Positions 1 through 10,390 of a stretch of DNA of 64,000 nucleotides are shown here, piece after piece. A program made the translations under genes and the position numbers. Numbering within the stretch: the first letter of the stretch is position 1; each line of letters begins with the position of its first letter. The notes under the pieces were generated by a model. It saw nothing but the letters and a program-made list of their open reading frames with translations, had not been told where the DNA came from and did not search any database. Source of the DNA: Dendrocalamus latiflorus (taxonomy: Eukaryota; Streptophyta; Magnoliopsida; Poales; Poaceae); the NCBI GenBank assembly GCA_017311315.1, contig CM029617.1, positions 6,709,820 to 6,773,819 on the forward strand, read 5' to 3'.

Positions 1-1078
1 ACAAATACAGAAGTTCCCTTTTTGGAATGTTACAATATTGGTGGTGGGGCTGTCGGTCGCGAGTTCAGGAGAGGGCGGTGGGCACCGGTGGCGGGTGACA
101 CGACACATCACGGACGGGGTCGACATGGTGCTGGGCAAGGAAGAGGGGGTGATGCGTTGAGGTGGCGAGGGTGCTACCAGCCGTGAGTGGTGATCGGTGG
201 GGGCAGGGCGGTGGTGAACATGGCAGCTACCATATTTGGCCAGATCTGGATGGGCCCAACCGGATCCAACCAGTGGAAGCAGCGAGGGGGAGGGGGCAGA
301 GGCGTGTGTAGTAGAGCATATGAGAGAGGGCGGGGGTGCAGAGGAGGAAGCGTAGGCAATGTCGCAAGGGCAGATAGGAGGTAGGAGAAGTATGTGGGGG
401 TGGATCCAAGGTTGAGGGAGGTGGCGGCGAGTTAGGCCTCGATCTCCTGGTTGGAGGTGACGACATCAGCATAGGAGAGGGCGACGAAGGAGGAGAAGGA
501 GCGTGGGAGAGAGGGGGAAGGCGGCAAGTGTTGTAGGGGAGGTGACCGTGGCGACAGAGGGGAGGCGAAAGCGGGCGAGGGAGAGGGAGAGGGGGAAGGC
601 GGCAGGGGTAGGAAAAAAAGGGGGCGTGGTGGCGAAGTGGCGATGAAGGAGGAACAGGCAGGGGAGAGGGGGAAGGTTGTGGGGTGGTAATGGAGGGGTG
701 CGAAGCGGCGGTGTAGAGTGGGTTGAAGGTGGAGGTAGGGATTCATGAGGAAGGTGAATGGGCCCACATGTCAGCATAGGTTTATTCCATGAGATGTGAC
801 GAACCGCTGGATGGATGGTTCAGATTCTATATCGTGGTCAGATCGAATGGCTGTGAAGAGACGAGAGGAGAATGTATCATCACCAACTAGTTCTTAAGTG
901 GTAGAGAAAATGGGAATCTGGATGTCATCCTTAACCACAGATGCTTTTGCGCATGCACGCACGCGCCTACAAGCTACAGCCACAAAAGATGATGAACTGA
1001 CAAAAGTCAAAGCGGGAGAGAGCCCATAAGGAAGAAGCGTCTCGAGAGCAAAGGATGGGTAGTTACAAGGTACACCCT
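1..1078. other. Intergenic, no gene recognised
   Basis: Purine-rich, GC-rich sequence on the plus strand (about 1-780), followed by more AT-rich DNA. The open frames here are short, overlap on both strands and resemble no family I know. A GGGCCCACATGTCAG motif near 760-775 is of a kind common in grass promoters and repeats. The last bases (1074-1078) are the target-site duplication of the following LTR. Confidence 0.6.
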
Positions 1079-1439
1079 TGAAAGCATCTAGGCCCCTAAA
1101 AATGGTTTTGGTAATTAATGAAATTATGTGAATATGGGACTAACATATTTTATGAGCATGCTATGAGTTAGTCTACATATGAGCGACAAGATGCAAGCCA
1201 AAGGATATCTATGAAGACCAAATTGGCTCAAGACAAAGGTATACTTAGCATATGATCCTTTTCTTAATTTTACCGGTCTTAGGTGAATGGTGGAAGACCG
1301 AATTATAGGATAGATGATCGTACCATCAAGAGGGATCTTGGCAAGTAGCTTGAAAATATATTTCTTGTGCCATATGGATCAACATTAGAAACTTGCATCC
1401 ATCAAAAATCAGTTTTAAAATAAAATCTGTGCTCTGTTT

Positions 1440-2085
1440 GGAAGGGCGGTAGTACCGCAGTTTTGAACGTCGGAACTACTGGAGAGCGGTAGTTCCGCAC
1501 CCAAATGCGGTAGTACCGGCGAGCGGAAGATCCGTTTCTTGAGCGGATCAATTTTTTCAGAGAGCACCTACGGATGCACTTGAGCTCTTGCGGGAACGGA
1601 AGTACCGGCCACTTGAACGCCGGAACTACCGCACCGAGTGGTAGTACCGCATTATAGAGCGGTACTTCCGGAGCCCGGAAGATCCGGAGGGAGAGCGAAT
1701 TGATTTTTCCAGAGAGCACCCTCCGGATGTAGCCTGGATTTTCCTGGAGCGGAAGTACTGCCGATTTCAACGCCGGAACTACCGCTGTGTGCGGTAGTTC
1801 CGCTGTCCAAAGCGGTACTTCCGGAAGCTGGAAGATCTGGCCCGAGAGCGGATCAATTTTTCCAGAGAGCGCCAAAATTTGGGACCTTTTGGAGTTTGGC
1901 TGGAGCGGTAGTACCGCGCCGACTTTGCGGAACTACCGGAGAGCGGTAGTACCGCAAATATCAACAGCGGTAGTACCGCGCCGCCAAATCCAACGGTCAC
2001 TGCAGAGCTCTGACATAGCCGTTCTGGCGCGAAGATTTGGTAGCGGTAGTACCGGCCCCTGGGGGCGGTAGTACCGCTCGACCAG
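1440..2085 (+). repeat. Array of GCGGTAGTACCGC palindromes in the LTR U3
   Basis: More than a dozen copies or near copies of the palindrome GCGGTAGTACCGC and variants such as GCGGTAGTTCCGC and CGGAAGTACCGG, spaced irregularly by about 15-45 bp. Interspersed copies of GAGCGGATCAATTTTT-CAGAGAGC suggest an older, longer repeat unit of about 150-180 bp. The array stops about 50 bp before the TATA box of the LTR, so it occupies the promoter-proximal U3. Confidence 0.8.
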
Positions 2086-2132
2086 AATTTTTCTGAAAAT
2101 TATGTCAAACGGCTAGTTTTGATGGTGGAGGC

Positions 2133-2140
2133 TATAAATA
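2133..2140 (+). promoter_or_regulatory. TATA box of the SIRE-like LTR
   Basis: CTATAAATAC lies inside the solo LTR, downstream of the palindrome array, in the usual U3 position. It is followed by a CA-rich stretch that could hold the transcription start. It could drive outward plus-strand transcription towards 2.8 kb; no activity can be judged from sequence. Confidence 0.55.
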
Positions 2141-2787
2141 CCCCCACCACTGCACAAGGGCAGTGTTTAGAGACTCATTGCACAATCCTTGAACCCAAGA
2201 GCATTCATTCCACCCACTTTCTCTCATTGAGCATTAAATTGAGGTGGTTTTGCAATTAGTGCAAGATTTTCATTTGTTGATCCACTTAGCACTAGAATTG
2301 CATTCAAGTGAAGCCCAAGGTCTATTACTCTTAATGCTTTGCGGCACTTGGACGATCGGACGAAGTTTGGCTTGGTGATCTTCTCAAGAAGCTTGTGAGA
2401 AGACCCGGCAATTTGTGAAGGTTGGAGCTCACCTTCCCGGAGCGGGGAAGAGCTACATTAGTGATCGAGGTGTTTGGCTCAATTCGTGGAGCCGGTCCGA
2501 TTCGTCCGGGCTAACCTCAACGTGGACTAGGGGAAACCGGCAAGTTTCCGATCACCACGGTAAAACATCGGTTGTGTTCTTTTGTTCTTAGCTCTTACTA
2601 ATTTACATCTTTGTGATCATTTGATTGTTTAGAGCTAAGTTTGCTATATTGTTAACTAGAATTGCATAGGATTAATTGCTTTACATTCTTGTCATTTAAA
2701 TTGTAAAGAATTAATCAAGTGAACAAGAAATTTTTAAAAACCTTCTATTCACCCCCCTCTAGTCGGTATCCTTGATCGTACAACCCT

Positions 2788-3579
2788 TCTCTTTTTGCCC
2801 TTTTGTGCTGCCTATCAGTAGTAGTCTCCTAGCCTTGCTTCCTGAAGCAACATGTACCACATGATCACGACACCTGTTCAAATCTTGCAAAAATTATTGA
2901 GACTCGGGTTACTTCACATCTACAGATCTACTCAACTACTAGTCTCCTAGCCTGTGGTTTGGACCCTTGCAGAGCTATGAAAACTGTCACTATTGGATGT
3001 TTAGTAGTAGTGTACTACTATGTGTTCTTGAGCCACATGCATGTCCTTGTGTGTCAGCAATTCAGTCGAATCTTGACACAATGTCGATCGCCACACTAAC
3101 AATCTGAAATGAAACCTTCTCAAATGCATTTGTTTATTCATTTAACATTGAAAGGGGTGAAAGAAATGGTAAAGGAGATAACTGAAGATGTACAGTTACA
3201 ACATTTGTATGCTATTTCAGACACTGAGGTGCTTTATTTTCTTTCTCTTATCAACAAACCTTGCCTGCCAAGAAAGAATGAACAAACTATTTTTCTTTTT
3301 CTGTTTGCACAAATGATGAAATGTTCACAATTTACTATCTTTTCTACTACTGATTCTGCTACGGTGACGTGGACTCAAAACAGCCTGCTTGATCATCACC
3401 AATATCATGCGCATCACCAATATCTATGGCTTGTCTTTCACTTTTACATTGCATTTTCCGACAACATTAGACACAAGAAAGGCTGCTTGATCTTATCTTT
3501 GATCTGGTTATATACCAAGAGACTGGAAAGAGTTGGAGGCAATCAAGAACCCAAGACGGATGCCCTCATCAAGCTTATG
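2788..3579. other. Intergenic, 3' flank of the CSLA pseudogene
   Basis: AT-rich sequence without a recognised gene. One open frame on the plus strand (3109-3585) has no family resemblance and partly overlaps the 3' end of the minus-strand CSLA remnant. The stretch just before 3580 would hold the 3' UTR of that gene, but I see no distinctive polyadenylation signal. Confidence 0.5.
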
Positions 3580-4820
3580 TTATGAGTGCGGGATGTATGT
3601 CCCAACATAGCCCACACCGACGATGAAGAAAGCGATGGATTGGAGAAAGAGAAAGATGAAGTAATGGTTGTTCCCAAATGCACTGTCGTAGCATTCACAG
3701 AAGAAGAGGTAGGCTGCAAAACCAAGCTCCAAAACATGCAACCTGATTCCATATTAAAGTTTAGCTTCAAGGGTTGAGAAATGCATGAGAACAAAAAAGT
3801 TTCAACTATGTACCTGTCTCCTATCCTTGTGTGCGGCTTCTTGGATGCCTTGATTGCCATTTTCATTTTCAGAGCATCACCAAGCTTTTTTGTCACCACC
3901 CATTCATTCACCCTGCCTGCCTCTAATAGGCTGATGAAGGTGGCCTTTGTTCTAAGCAATGACATGACATTCTCAAAGAGGATCCAGAAGAGAAGCAAGT
4001 GAACAAACCTGCATCATTTGATGTTTTTCATGTTAGTATCTCAGAGTCATAAAGGGTATGCTCATTTTTTATTTCCAACAGAATTGCATAGCTTTTTAGA
4101 AGATTGGCACCTTGGAGTCCCAACATAATTGAGAAGGGTGATGATGGTTGGAATATAGACGCAGCCCCACTTTGGTATCTCAACCTCAGGAACAAAGACT
4201 GTGGCCGGGATAACAAGGCAATAAAACACAAAGGTCACAATGTGTGCGATAATCTTGCGCACAAGGAAGAAGTTGTAAATGACATGGATTTTCTTCCAAA
4301 GTGTCACTTTCTGCATCAAGATCAATAGTTTGTTAGCAATAAATGTTGCATGTATTAATATTCCCAAAATACGGCTTAGTGCAAGGGACATTATTTCTGA
4401 CAATCTCCATCAACATTTTCCTGAACAGATTTGCTGGTTCGCATGACCATCTGTGCTGCTAATACCCGAATGCTTTGAGTGTACTTGGGAGTTCATTTTT
4501 TTACCTGAAAATAACATTTCTAGGTTAATTGTGTGCTTCCTTTTGGAAGTTTGGAACTTAACCGCAATGTAACAAAAAAAAGGTGCAAAGTAATGCACTG
4601 GATGTTACATGATTTGATAGGTTAGTAGTGCATATGATTTGATAGGTCAGTAGTGCATATTTTCCATCAGATCATCGAGGAATACAAACTTCCATCCCTT
4701 GAGGCTTGCTCGGACTGACAAATCCATGTCTTCAACTGTGGTTCGGTCCTTCCAGCCACCTGCCTCACCACAGCAGATATGCGCCACATGCCAGCAGTTC
4801 CTGTTCACAAAGTATTTTGC
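3580..4820 (-). pseudogene. CSLA (glucomannan 4-beta-mannosyltransferase) 3' pseudogene
   Basis: The last five exons of a cellulose-synthase-like A gene can be read on the minus strand, about 4668-4820, 4390-4504, 4111-4310, 3814-4008 and 3580-3742, with most introns bounded by GT/AG. CSLA proteins are Golgi GT2 enzymes that make mannan backbones. Visible landmarks in order: GGWKDRTTVEDMDLSVRASL (the TED region), QHRWSCEPANLFRKM (the Q-x-x-R-W equivalent), then KVTLWKKIHVIYNFF, FWILFENVMSL, EAGRVNEWVVTKKLGDALK and a C-terminal hydrophobic segment ending GTYIPHS with a TAA at 3580. It is broken: a frameshift inside the TED exon, seven instead of six A residues at the start of the next exon, and a TAG where QQHRW should have Gln. 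The N-terminal exons, including the DxD region, were not found upstream. The family call is firm; loss of function is clear. Confidence 0.88.
4608..4658. repeat. Short tandem duplication in a CSLA intron
   Basis: The segment ATGATTTGATAGGTYAGTAG occurs twice in a row with a single C/T difference. It lies between the TED exon and the QHRW exon of the CSLA remnant. This is a simple slippage-type duplication. Confidence 0.7.
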
Positions 4821-5336
4821 ATGTTAAGAACAAAAAGGGAATGCAAAATATGTCTGCTGATAAAATCCAGTTTGGGTATGTACTGCCATCTGTTAATAAG
4901 TTAAGCAAAATACTTTTGGAGAATTTGATCCCTCAATTTGCTATCATAATTGACGTTGAGGATTTTGTTGAATTTCTTCCCGTAAAATGCTTAACATTGA
5001 ACTTGTTTTATGCAATTTATTAATATTACTTAATGGTAGCTCTGGATCTGGTTGTTCCGTTGTTTTAATGGTAGCGATTGTGGAAGAGGCGTGTGTTCTA
5101 CTTTCTTGGACAGAGAAAAGAGAAAGTAGAATGATACAATTGCATATGACTTCGAGATGCAGTTGCCAGTACCATGTCCTTTTTCTTTTCAAAGACTAGG
5201 AAACATAATGTCTCATTATCAACTGAAAACATGGGAAAAGAAGAGCAAAGATATTTATACAAAATAACAAGAGACAGAATCATGGAAATGAGGAAAAGAA
5301 ACAAAGATAATACCCTACAAGAGAAAAGAAAGAAAG

Positions 5337-5337
<1 letters not shown>
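4821..5337. other. AT-rich stretch upstream of the CSLA remnant
   Basis: I looked here on the minus strand for the missing 5' exons of CSLA and did not recognise them. The short open frames on both strands have no family resemblance. The stretch ends in a purine-rich run that leads into the AT microsatellite. Confidence 0.45.

Positions 5338-5408
<71 letters not shown>
5338..5408. repeat. (AT)n(AC)n microsatellite
   Basis: About 60 bp of uninterrupted AT dinucleotides followed by about five AC units. Translations through it are repeats of Ile-Tyr and are artefacts. Confidence 0.97.
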
Positions 5409-7157
5409 TGAAATGGGGCACCATGGTGTCTGAACACCAAGCCTTTCTGCATTTGGATTGCTTAGAACGCATGAGTGGAGGAGCTCGCTTCTTGCTCCAC
5501 TGTATAGTGGTGGTCCAAGGATATCTCCTGCATCTTGTCAGCAAGCATTCATCTGCGTTCACTGCTCACACTCCACCGACAGCAGTAGCAAAAACAACAA
5601 ATTTGTCATCACCATGCAAAAGAATTTCGACCGAAACAAGTAGGAGTACTAACTATCAAAAATATCATATCGTCAATGCCAAAGCTAAATCACATGTACA
5701 GTCCAGTCAACCATACTGACAGATGTTTTCTTTCTAGCACTTATCCACCAGTAATTAAGAAAGTTTTAAGCCGCAACAGTCAATACGGGCTATTTCAGAA
5801 CAATGTCAAGTATGTGGACTCGCTTTAACAGCTTAACCCCCAGTTATAGAACAATTGCGTAAAAGTCCAAAAATGAAGGACCCAAATTAACATTCTCCTA
5901 CGTAGAAAGGGGCCCCAATGAGTATGACTAGCCCCGGACGTGTCCACCGAACGTGTTTATGGTCCATGTCGGGCTTGGCCGATGTTTCAGGATCTTGTTA
6001 GACCGACAGTGGGCCCACACTCCAGGGACCACGTAGAGTGGAGTACACAACACCGCAGATCGAGACGTTTCTCTACTATTTATATAAAGAGGAGTTGGTG
6101 GTTGTCGATGTATTCTTCTCTCCCCTTTCTATAGCCATCTGATTTGATCTGGACCCTTCGTCTCTCTCCTTCTCTCTCTTAGAATACAACCGCCCACCCT
6201 CTCCACTTTTCCCATCTCCTCGCGTATTCTGACCACCATTCTATCTCTGTCACTTGCTCTCTAATATTTGATGTGTGAAGTTGGCACTTGCTCTTCAATG
6301 TTTGATGTGTAAAATTGATCAAGCAGTAAATTCCATCTTATCATTTTTATAACTCTGTTGCAACGCACGAGTCTTTAACTAGTAGTCTATTATTAGCGAC
6401 ATGACAGTATATTTGTTGCTGACAGGGACAGACTAGGGCTTGTGCAGTTGTGTTTATTTTGTGTGGCCTGATACGGCCTGGCCCACGCGAATCTTAAAGC
6501 AGATGGGGTGGTAAGAGTGGACTTGGACCCTGGGGTTTGGTTTGGGTTGGTGAAGCTTTTGCCATGCTGCTTTTGTTGCTGTTCATCCACCCTTTAGAAG
6601 CGTAGTATGTAAGCATATGAATCCCATGTGTGACTCTTGTCACCTCGTGCAACACCCCATGATTGATGGAGACCACGTTGCAACAAAAAGATCCGATAGA
6701 TGAAAAACAAAAATGAAAAAGAAAGACGATGATTCGGTTGTATTCCCGGAATCTTTCGAGAATTACGTTGTTTCATGCCAAGTTTATAAAATTCTTCTTC
6801 TAAAGAGATCCATGAATATTTGTACTCCATGTAACTCTTACCTAGAGGATGGAAAAAGCAGCAGTGCCTAATTTCTTGTTGGAAGTTGGAACATGAGCCA
6901 GCTGGACCCTGAGCTCTGAAGTGAAGGAGAGGCGGGCAGAGACGTGGACATATCTTGCCTCATGCTTTTTAGCTTATAATCTATAGATTTTTCTTGATAA
7001 ATAAATAAGGCTTTTATATTAATTTTTTCAAAACAGTTTATTGAAACAACGTTTTCAAAACAACTTACCGACATTCGTTTGTTCGTACTAAAATCAAAAA
7101 CCATTTACACAATCATAAACCATCAGCCACATATAATCTTGCCATAGGCTGCACGGC
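5409..7157. other. Intergenic, no gene recognised
   Basis: No open frame resembles a known protein. Around 6078-6092 there is a TATA-like ATTTATATAAAG followed by a pyrimidine-rich stretch. At 6358-6382 the text TTGCAACGCACGAG...CTAG|T looks like the 3' end of grass non-autonomous elements; no matching 5' end was found. The rest is ordinary AT-rich DNA. Confidence 0.45.
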
Positions 7158-7283
7158 ATATGCATATATACATATATACATACATACATATACATATACA
7201 TATATATGCATACATATACACATACGTATATACATATATATACATATATACACACACATATATATATACATATGTGTGTGTGA
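7158..7283. repeat. TA/TACATA microsatellite
   Basis: Imperfect runs of ATACAT, TATA and CACACA over about 125 bp, flanking the left end of the MITE at 7291. Confidence 0.93.
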
Positions 7284-7290
7284 AAAATAC

Positions 7291-7620
7291 TTTTTACTCC
7301 CGGTTGTAATTACACCCACCTCTAATATACCACTTAAACAAACTTGAATATTCATTTATCACTTTAGGTATACTCGTATATTAATTATAAGATACTTCAA
7401 TGTGAACCACAGGAAAAAATTGCAAAGGAGTCTATAGCTTTTAGCGTATTTTGTAAATACCTTTATACACGCACATACAAAGGAATATGTCGAAAAAATA
7501 TACATATCACCTAGATGGTCTTAAATACTCGTATACTACACGTACACATCCTCCGTTGCGCGAGATACTTCCTACGTTGTGAGATACGACATAGGGTGTA
7601 ATTACACCCAGGAGTAAAAA
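7291..7620. mobile_element. MITE with about 27-bp terminal inverted repeats
   Basis: The left tip TTTTTACTCCCGGTTGTAAT continues to TACACCC. The right tip, read on the minus strand, is TTTTTACTCCTGGGTGTAAT continuing to TACACCC. The two arms agree at nearly every base over about 27 bp. The interior is AT-rich and non-coding. No convincing target-site duplication is visible, so the superfamily stays open. Confidence 0.65.
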
Positions 7621-7636
7621 AGAGGCTTTCTCTCTT

Positions 7637-8205
7637 TATATTTCTACTCCTTAAAAGTTTGAGTTGGTGGTAGTAGGTCCATTCTCCCTTGACTTTTAAT
7701 AGCCGTCCGTTCTTCCTTGACTCTTCATAGCTGTTGGATCTCATGATCTCCCTTTTCACACGTACGCAGCTCCCCAACTGCTCCTCACACCAAAGAACCT
7801 CTCCCATCTCAACTCCCCTCCCTCTCAAACGCGCTCCTCTTTCCCCCAAAATACCAACCCCCTCTCTTTCTGACGCGACCACTCCCCGCTGAGTGATGCT
7901 TCCACGATAGCGCCGTGTCACCGTAAGAAGCACAACCATGGCGAGTCACCGCTGGAGCCCTCCCCTCGGCACGACGGCTTCCATGGCTTCACCCTCCCAT
8001 CCCCGTGCGGCGCAACCATGGCGAGTCGCCGCTAGAGTCGTTGGCTCGGCTCACTCCCAGCGCTCGCTACCGTCGTCTTCCTCCTCGCTGTCGTCGCAGC
8101 GGCCCCTGGTGGTGCTCCCACTCACGCTCTCCTACCCCAACGCCAGCCAGCTCGCCTCGCCCCGGCGAGGGATCGGCAACGGCGCCCACCCTAACACCGT
8201 CATAG
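7637..8205 (+). pseudogene. Captured 5' fragment of an aspartyl protease gene, copy A
   Basis: Upstream sequence plus the start of exon 1 of a pepsin-like (nepenthesin-type) aspartyl protease gene. The readable part runs from about 7938 and includes the VVLPLTLSYPNASQL segment and the GAHPN that in plant members leads to the DLLTNG-YYTTRL region. Here the frame runs straight into a 13-bp minisatellite instead. The same upstream-plus-exon segment occurs inverted at 31150-31697, where the next exon is kept and confirms the identity. Both copies include non-transcribed upstream DNA, so copying was at the DNA level, as in Pack-MULEs or Helitrons. The carrier element's ends are not visible. Confidence 0.7.
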
Positions 8206-8690
8206 CCCGTGGTCGTAGCCAGTGGTCGTAGCCTGTGGTCGTAACCAGTGGTCGTAGCCAGTGGTCGAACACTGCGGTTGTAGCCCGTGGTCGTAGCCTC
8301 TAGTCGAACACCGTAGTCGTAGCTCATGCTCGTAGCTTGTGGTTGTAGCCTATGGTCGAAGACGGTGGTCATAACCCGTGGTCGTAACCAGTAGTCGTAG
8401 CTCGTGGTCGTAGCCTGTGGTGGTAGCCTGTGGTCGTAGCCAGTGGTTGTATCAACAGTGGTCGTAGCCTGTGGTTGTAGCCCGTAGTCGTAGCTTGTGA
8501 TTGTAGCCCATAGTCATAGCCAGTGGTCGAAGATGGTTGTCGTAGCGAGTGGTCGAAGACAGTGGTCGTAGCCAGTGGTCGTAGATGGTGGTTGTAGCAA
8601 GTGGTCGAACACTGCGGTCGTAGCCAGTGGTCGTAGCCTGTAATCGTAGCCCGTGGTCGTAGCCGGTGGTCGTAGCTCGTGGTCAGACCA
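8205..8690 (+). repeat. 13-bp minisatellite, unit GTGGTCGTAGCCN
   Basis: About 36 tandem copies of GTGGTCGTAGCC plus one variable base, with scattered changes such as GTGGTCGAACACT. Because 13 is not a multiple of 3, the minus-strand translations cycle through TTGYDHRLRPLA-like text. A short inverted array of the same unit lies at 30724-30825 next to the second protease fragment. Confidence 0.92.
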
Positions 8691-9741
8691 CCGGGGCTTA
8701 TCAAGGCATTTTTCGCTCAGTTTTTCTTAGAGATGATTGCTCTTTGATCTTCATAGTTTCTTATAGATATTGGAGTGAAGAGGTTTACTTTCGCTCAGTT
8801 TTACTTTCCCTCTTGTCACTATTCTCAGTCGTATAGTTAACCACCCACTAATTCACTGCTAACAATATTGCTTTAAGATCTGTACTAGTATGACTTAGCT
8901 TTTAGGCGAACATACGAGCACTACTCAACAAGTGAGTTTGAACTCCAGTCTAAGCCAAAGAATTCAGGCACCTTACACTTTAGACTAGAACAAGTAGAAG
9001 AAAAATTCGAGCTCTTTAACGGTATCTAAAATAAATATGAGCCGTTCAATATTTATGATCCAATAGTTCAAATTAGCTAGAATCTAGTTATACTACCACC
9101 TATATTATTAGCAGTAGAATTTTTAAAGAGGTAAAGTTATAAATGAAATGATCTCACACCCACATCCTTAAAACTGCATCGCGATTGGGCGCGGCATGGT
9201 CACATCCTTCGTCTTCTTCACCGCCGATGTGCTTGCTTGAAATTAAAGAGAGACCAGATGTGCTAATCGTAAAAGCTTCTTGGGTGACATGGCACTAGTA
9301 ATCTAAGTTCTGTACTATAAACTCCAAATAAAACGAAGCCTCCAGTAAATTGCCATGTTTGGATACGCTAATCTCGGGCAAGCATGCTCTTAGATTGTCC
9401 AATACCTACTTCTCCCTCTACCTTCTCGCTCTGTTTCTTTCATATCCACTAGTCTCACGCTCACATGATCCATGGACTCCATTGCACTCTGCCCTGTCAC
9501 CCAAAATCATATCCCTGCTAGTCAGCCCAGCCGCTAGTAATCTCCACAACGGAACTAGAAGTCAGTCACGATGCAACAAACCAGCAGCACAGGATCAAGA
9601 TCTTACTCTTTCACCTATGTCCAGATGTACGTGCCATGCGATGCGAGCTTAGACTAGTTGGCAAGACTACGCTCCCATTATCGTCTCCGGCGAGACCTCT
9701 TTTACGGTATCTTAAAAGCTGACAGTAGCTACAGTATAAAA
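8691..9741. other. Intergenic, no gene recognised
   Basis: AT-rich DNA with a small duplicated phrase, TTTCGCTCAGTTTT, at about 8708 and 8789. One plus-strand frame (9350-9652) has no known counterpart. Bases 9737-9741 are the TSD of the next element. Confidence 0.5.
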
Positions 9742-10201
9742 TGTGAACTTTAGTCTAAGTCTAAACATGAATCAAAAGGCCTTAACCCTAGATCAAAGCA
9801 TGAACACCTATAAACAACGTTAGAGCGGAAGCATGATTGCGTACCCGAAGTCGGAGAAGCCATGAGAGGTGCTCGGTTGGTGCGGGAGGTTGCCAACGGG
9901 GTAGAGGTAGTCGGCCGGCGTGAAGTAGAGGTGGCCGAAGTTGCTGTCGTCGCCGTGGACGGGGACGGAGTCGTTCTGGCCTTCGTTCACCTGAGCGCCC
10001 GTGATAGATCGGATCTGTGGGGTTCTTTGGGGCTTAAGCAACTCGTGCGTTAACCCTGCCGAAAACCCTAGCCTTCTTTTTATAGCGCTGGTGACCAGGA
10101 CCAAAACCACATAGAGTTGGTTGCGCCCCCGATCAGGGCGCGAGTGGAGGCGTGCCTCCTGAAATCTCGGACGGGAGGTTAGCCGAGAGATCAACCCAAC
10201 A
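9742..10201 (-). repeat. 3' LTR of the 6.0-kb copia element
   Basis: A 460-bp direct repeat identical by eye to 15282-15741. On the minus strand it starts TGTTGGGTTGATCTCTCGGC and ends TTCACA. Confidence 0.95.
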
Positions 10202-10212
10202 TTCTCCCCTTT
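10202..10212 (-). promoter_or_regulatory. Polypurine tract of the copia element
   Basis: AAAGGGGAGAA on the minus strand abuts the 3' LTR directly, the position where plus-strand DNA synthesis is primed. Confidence 0.9.
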
Positions 10213-10390
10213 GATCGTAAGGCTAACATCATAAGCCCATTCTCGATAAAACAACATACCAAGGCAATGTGTTGCATGGCCAATTAAGTGCCGTACAACC
10301 TCAGTACCTATAGTGTATTATATTATCTCGAAATGGATATTCATTATACTTAATGGGAGTTGGTTTGCTTAAAGGTCCTTTTATCCAGAA

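Larger units (their letters stand above)
1079..2782 (+). mobile_element. Solo LTR, SIRE/Opie-like Ty1/copia family
   Basis: A 1,704-bp sequence that begins TGAAAGCATCTAGGCCCCTA and ends with a CTATTCACCCCCCTCTAG-type tail followed by GATCGTACA. It is flanked by a perfect 5-bp duplication, accct, at 1074-1078 and 2783-2787. No internal coding region or second LTR is present, so it is a solo LTR left by LTR-LTR recombination. The start and end match the LTR style of the grass SIRE lineage (Opie/Ji) as I know it; the lineage name is inference, while the TSD and the TG...CA ends are seen directly. A second member lies inverted at 26147-27705 and a truncated third at 55446. Confidence 0.88.

Noticed and set aside
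8067..8704. Minus-strand proteins rich in TTGYDHRLRP
   Set aside because: They are produced by the 13-bp minisatellite.
9862..10053. A short open frame found twice (also 15402-15593)
   Set aside because: It lies within the two LTR copies of the copia element; the duplication is that of the LTR, not of a gene.
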